Below the pieces are notes generated by a model, which did no database searches, was not told the DNA's origin, and worked only from the letters and a program-made list of their open reading frames with translations. Position numbers and translations under genes: made by a program. From a bacterium (GTDB lineage: Bacteria; Vulcanimicrobiota; Xenobia; Xenobiales; Xenobiaceae): DNA of 9,265 bases. Below are positions 6,414 to 9,265 of this stretch, one piece after another (position 1 is the stretch's first letter; each line of letters opens with the position of its first letter). The DNA is taken from positions 1 to 9,265 of the forward strand of contig JALHDH010000120.1 in assembly GCA_022839105.1 (NCBI GenBank). Reading direction: 5' to 3'.

Positions 6414-7169
6414 TCAGGGCTCGATCTGGACCGGGGTCACCAGCACGGTGGCCCCTCCCGGGGTGGCGGCGGTTCCCGGGGCCTCGCAGCGAATCCTGGC
6501 GATCTGGTTCTTGGCCCCCCCGGGCGCGGTGTACCGGGCCTGGCCGTCCTCGAGGACCTTGAGGCTTCCCGGGCCTTCGAGGTGCCAGCTCAATCGGGTC
6601 TGGGAGTCCAGGTTGCGGATCCGGGCGTGGAAGAGGACCTCCTGGCCGGGCTTCAGGACGCTGGTCGTCGGAGAGAGTTCGATCCGGGGAAGGTCCTCGG
6701 GGGCCACGTAGCTGGCACCCGCTCCAGCCAGAGGCGGGGGCTCGGCGCGCAGGTCGAGGTCGCGCCTCATCCCGTCCCAGGCCCTGGGACCGCCGTACTC
6801 CACGTAGACCGGATAGGATTCCCGTCCCAGATCGCCCCCTTGGGCGTCCAGGGCGATGGCCACCACCCGATAGACCCCGATGGGCAGGCTGTGGAACCGG
6901 ACCTGCGGGTTCCCCCTGGGTTCCTGGAAGCGGAACTCCAGGGCCGGCGCGTCCTGATTGTTCTTCATCGGCCAGCGGTGCACCAGCACGCGCACGCCGG
7001 AAGCCCCCAGGGCCCGGACATCGTAGGTCAGGCGGACCGGCCCCATGCGGGCCACCTGGGCCAGGTGATCCGAGCCGTTGACCCGTGCCGAAGGCGTTCG
7101 CGGGACGGCCAGCGCCTCCGTGCCCAGGCCGAGCAGGAGTCCGATGAGCAGCAAGGTCCGTGCCAGCAT
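6414..7169 (-). CDS. Exported protein with bacterial Ig-like domain
   Basis: This 251-residue protein carries a Sec signal peptide (MLARTLLLIGLLLGLGTEALA, likely cut after Ala21; no lipobox cysteine). Residues about 43-127 form a beta-rich, fibronectin- or Ig-like segment. Residues about 162-248 match the bacterial Ig pattern: IELSPTTSVLKPGQEVLFHARI, then LSWHLEGPG, the typical YTAP (213-216), and a final VLVTPVQI strand. Such domains are common on secreted or surface proteins and mediate binding or spacing; no catalytic motif is seen. The ATG at 7169 has GGAGG 8 nt upstream. The gene is divergent from the S41 homologue at 7279, with 109 bases between, and lies 96 bases upstream of ileS, possibly sharing its transcript. 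The specific function is unknown; export and the C-terminal Ig fold are the firm parts. Confidence 0.83.
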   Translation of the reverse strand: MLARTLLLIGLLLGLGTEALAVPRTPSARVNGSDHLAQVARMGPVRLTYDVRALGASGVRVLVHRWPMKNNQDAPALEFRFQEPRGNPQVRFHSLPIGVYRVVAIALDAQGGDLGRESYPVYVEYGGPRAWDGMRRDLDLRAEPPPLAGAGASYVAPEDLPRIELSPTTSVLKPGQEVLFHARIRNLDSQTRLSWHLEGPGSLKVLEDGQARYTAPGGAKNQIARIRCEAPGTAATPGGATVLVTPVQIEP

Positions 7170-7199
7170 GTCCTCTGCCTCCGAGCGAGGGAATTCCAG

Positions 7200-7218
7200 C
7201 CTCCCTCTTCAAGGGAGG
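7200..7218. repeat. Inverted repeat in a divergent control region
   Basis: CCTCCCT (7200-7206) and AGGGAGG (7212-7218) form a perfect 7-bp inverted repeat around CTTCA, inside the 109-bp gap between the divergent Ig-like and S41-homologue genes. It could be an operator or a leader hairpin of the minus-strand gene. No convincing -10 or -35 pair is visible in the gap on either strand. Confidence 0.35.
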
Positions 7219-7278
7219 AGCGTCCCGGTGGACTTGCGAATCCCGGGTCTTCGAGACGCGAAACGGAGGTGTCACCCG

Positions 7279-8616
7279 ATGTTGTCCCGCCTCGAGGCGG
7301 CTCTCGCCTTGATTCTGCTCCTGGTCTGGCTGGCTCCTGCTTCCGCCGGACCGGAAACCACGTCCCGGCAACCTCTTCAGATGGCCGATGTGCTGGCCAC
7401 GCTCCTCCGCGTGCAGGACGAACATCCCTCGCCGCCCCGCTCCGCCTTCCTGGTCCGCTCCGGAATGCGCGGGGCCGTTCGCGAGATGGAGAGGATGGGC
7501 CTGGTTGGAAACCGGCTCTTCTCATTGGAGCTCAGCGGCGATCTGGCTTCGGACATGGAGGCCGTCGAAACCCTGCTCGACGAGCTGCTCGCCGGCCGGA
7601 GCGAGGCCGACAAAGCCCGGGTCCTTTGGGCCGGCCTGGCTGAGGCCCTGGCCAGCCTGGAGGATCCGGGGACCCGCCTCCATCCTCCCGGCAGCTATTC
7701 GGCCACCCTCGAAGAGCTGGGCTACTCCCTGGGAGGGGTCGGCTTCTTCGTCGACGAGAAGAAGGACGAAGAGGGGCGGCTGGTCATCGTCGAACTCTTC
7801 GAGGGATTCCCCGCCGAACGCCAGGGGATTCGCCGGGGAGATCGGCTGGTTGCGGTGGCCGGACATCCGACCGTGGACCTGGACTTCAACGAGCTCATCG
7901 ACATCATCCGGGGTCCGGTGGGAACCCGAATCGAGTTGACGGTCCAGGGAAAGGATGGCACCGTCCGCCAGCAGACCCTGACCCGCGAGTGGCTCAATCC
8001 CAACCCGAAAGGCAGCGAAGCCCGCCTGGTCCAGCCCGGGATCGCCTATATCAAGGTGAAGTACCTCGGCCACCGGGTCCATCACGACGTCCGTCGGCAG
8101 ATCGAGGATCTCCAGGCCCGGGGGGGCCGAGGCCTGATCCTCGATCTGAGGAACTGCCCCGGGGTTCCGGCTGGGGCCATCGGCCTGACGGATCTCTTCC
8201 TGCCGGCGGGTCGCGAGGTCATGGCCGAGGTGACGCGCGGCGACGAGACCCTCTTGAAGACCACCGATCCGGCGGCCCTGGATCTGCCCACGGTCGTGCT
8301 GGTCAACCGCTACAGTTCCGGAGCCGCCGCCCTGGTGGCCGGCGCCCTGCGGGATCACGGCCGCGCCGTCCTGGTCGGAGAGGACACCGACCCCGAAGAG
8401 ATGCAGGCCTTCGAAAAGGTGGCCGAGGAGCTTCGCGATGGCAGCACGGCCACCGTCACGGTCTCCTACTATCGGCTGCCCCTGGGCAAGAGGTTGTGGC
8501 GCGGCGGCCTGCGCGCGGACCTGGAGGTCCCCATGGAGGATCCCACGGGCCAGGCTACCGGAGAGTCCGGGGATCCGCAGTTCGAGAGGGCCCTGGACCT
8601 GCTCGGGGCTCCCTGA
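7279..8616 (+). CDS. Exported PDZ/S41 C-terminal-processing-protease homologue, probable pseudoprotease
   Basis: This 445-residue protein has a Sec signal peptide (MLSRLEAALALILLLVWLAPASAG). A helical region follows, then a PDZ domain (about 147-235: GGVGFFVDEK, GFPAERQGIRRGDRLVAVAGH, IIRGPVGTRIELTV). The S41 core (about 254-418) contains GIAYIKVKYL, LILDLRNCPG (286-295), VVLVNRYSSGAAALVAGALRDHGRAVLVGEDT and the C-terminal VSYYRLPLGK...GLRADLEV. True CtpA/Prc enzymes use a Ser/Lys dyad in SASAS and FGKG motifs to cut periplasmic proteins from the C-terminus. Aligned on those motifs, the nucleophile position is Gly348 and the general-base position is Glu373, so the protein is probably inactive and may bind substrates through its PDZ domain. 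The ATG at 7279 is preceded by GGAGGT with an 8-nt gap. It is divergent from the exported Ig-like gene, and its stop overlaps a hairpin. Confidence 0.88.
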   Translation: MLSRLEAALALILLLVWLAPASAGPETTSRQPLQMADVLATLLRVQDEHPSPPRSAFLVRSGMRGAVREMERMGLVGNRLFSLELSGDLASDMEAVETLLDELLAGRSEADKARVLWAGLAEALASLEDPGTRLHPPGSYSATLEELGYSLGGVGFFVDEKKDEEGRLVIVELFEGFPAERQGIRRGDRLVAVAGHPTVDLDFNELIDIIRGPVGTRIELTVQGKDGTVRQQTLTREWLNPNPKGSEARLVQPGIAYIKVKYLGHRVHHDVRRQIEDLQARGGRGLILDLRNCPGVPAGAIGLTDLFLPAGREVMAEVTRGDETLLKTTDPAALDLPTVVLVNRYSSGAAALVAGALRDHGRAVLVGEDTDPEEMQAFEKVAEELRDGSTATVTVSYYRLPLGKRLWRGGLRADLEVPMEDPTGQATGESGDPQFERALDLLGAP

Positions 8617-8656
8617 TTCCGTGGTGGCGAACCCGAGGGGCCGCCACCACGGAATC
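8615..8656. terminator. Bidirectional hairpin between convergent genes
   Basis: A perfect 15-bp inverted repeat (8615-8629 and 8642-8656) encloses a 12-nt loop that can add a small CCC/GGG helix. The left arm starts within the TGA of the S41 homologue (8614-8616), and the right arm ends 17 bases before the stop of the NYN gene. There is no U-tract on either strand, as at 2796-2840. It probably terminates or protects both transcripts. Confidence 0.7.
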
Positions 8657-8673
8657 CTCGGCGGAGCCCGGAG

Positions 8674-9265
8674 TCATTCCGAGACCAGCAGATCGGTCAC
8701 CACGTAGGTCCCGCTCTTGGCATCCTTCTTGATCTCGATGATTCCTGCGTCCCGGGCCTCCTTGAGCAGGGCCGAGAAGGTCCGGTATCCGTAGAACTCC
8801 TCGTTGAAGGTCGGTTTCTTGCGCTGCATGGTCTGCTTGACCATCGAGCCCCAAAGGACGTCCTTGTTCTCGCGCTCCAGGGCCAGGATCGAATCCACCA
8901 GCAACTCGAAGCACTCCTGCTTCTTCTTGGGCAGGTTCTCCATTCGCGAGAAGGAGGCTCCGGCCCCGCCGCGCAGCAGGTCCTCGTAGAAGATGAACTC
9001 GTCGCAGTTCTCCAGGAGCAGATCCGAAGTCGAGTTCTTCACCCCCACCCCGATGACCAGCTTGTTGTTCTCGCGAAGCTTGGAGACCAGCGGAGAAAAA
9101 TCGCTGTCTCCGGAGGCGATCACGAAGGTGTCGATATGGGCCCGGGAATAGCACAGGTCCAGGGCATCCACCACCATGCGGATGTCGGCGCTGTTCTTGC
9201 CGCCGATGACCCGCTGAGGGATGTCGAAGAGTTCGATGGCCGCTTCATGGAACTCGCGTTTGTAT
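8674..9265 (-). CDS. NYN-domain putative ribonuclease with OST-HTH/LOTUS domain, 5' end cut off by window edge
   Basis: The visible C-terminal 196 residues have two parts. The first is an NYN (LabA/DUF88, PIN-like) domain with KNSADIRMVVDALDL, FVIASGDSDFSPLVSKLRENNKLVIGVG and the closing CDEFIFYEDLL. The Asp residues of SADIR and SGDSD are the expected metal-binding positions of the nuclease site, which is therefore intact where it can be seen. The second, roughly the last 75 residues (LLVDSILALERENKDVLWGSMVKQTMQRKKPTFNEEFYGYRTFSALLKEARDAGIIEI), fits an OST-HTH/LOTUS winged helix, an RNA-binding module often joined to NYN domains. The protein probably binds and cuts RNA in the cytoplasm; the substrate is unknown. 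The frame is open to the right edge, so ATG codons such as 9177 are internal: the upstream codons YKREFHEAAIELFDIPQRVIGGKNSADIR clearly belong to the domain. It is convergent with the S41 homologue. Confidence 0.9.
   Translation of the reverse strand, partial: YKREFHEAAIELFDIPQRVIGGKNSADIRMVVDALDLCYSRAHIDTFVIASGDSDFSPLVSKLRENNKLVIGVGVKNSTSDLLLENCDEFIFYEDLLRGGAGASFSRMENLPKKKQECFELLVDSILALERENKDVLWGSMVKQTMQRKKPTFNEEFYGYRTFSALLKEARDAGIIEIKKDAKSGTYVVTDLLVSE

Noticed and set aside
4680..7643. Plus-strand open frame of about 987 codons spanning ileS, the Ig-like gene and the S41 start
   Set aside because: It runs antisense through two well-supported genes and out of frame into a third, and contains no recognisable domain. 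Its composition is that of a shadow frame.
1..9265. CRISPR array, insertion sequence, prophage, tRNA or rRNA
   Set aside because: No regularly spaced repeats, transposase or integrase motifs, terminal repeats, cloverleaf-like segments or rRNA signatures were seen on either strand.

Overview
The window is high-GC, tightly packed bacterial chromosome. The pieces are a ribosomal protein S6 gene with a sigma70-type promoter, a bacterial type-2 isoleucyl-tRNA synthetase, two exported proteins with Sec signal peptides, and strong Shine-Dalgarno sites. No transposase, integrase, phage gene, tRNA, rRNA or CRISPR array is visible. The host looks like a free-living, high-GC, probably Gram-negative lineage (Acidobacteriota-, Myxococcota- or candidate-phylum-like). 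The sequence alone does not fix the phylum.

Layout. Positions 1-430 hold the start of rpsF (minus strand, running off the left edge) with a hairpin-bearing leader and a near-consensus promoter. Positions 511-2177 hold a minus-strand pair, a radical SAM protein with a Cys-rich C-terminal domain followed by a universal stress protein. Divergent from it, at 2387-2788, is a plus-strand gene for a small YbjN/CesT-like protein. A 21-bp perfect hairpin then separates it from a convergent minus-strand block, read right to left: an exported Ig-like protein (7169-6414), ileS (6317-3123) and a 74-residue protein of unknown function (3074-2850). Divergent from that block is a plus-strand gene (7279-8616) for an exported PDZ/S41 C-terminal-processing-protease homologue. 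A second long hairpin separates it from a convergent, 5'-truncated NYN/OST-HTH protein gene (8674 to the right edge).

Main points of interest. (1) The IleRS has GIHH where class I synthetases have HXGH. This swapped GXHH signature is known in some type-2 IleRSs and is linked to very high mupirocin resistance. (2) The S41 protease homologue has Gly and Glu where the catalytic Ser and Lys should be, so it is probably a pseudoprotease. It shares a 109-bp divergent control region with an exported Ig-like protein. (3) The rpsF leader can fold into a stem with a C-rich internal loop, resembling the S6:S18 autoregulatory element. (4) Both convergent gene junctions carry long perfect hairpins with no U-tract. 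No obviously novel defence or mobile system is present. The unexplained parts are the radical SAM/stress-protein pair, the 74-residue gene after ileS and the pseudoprotease locus.
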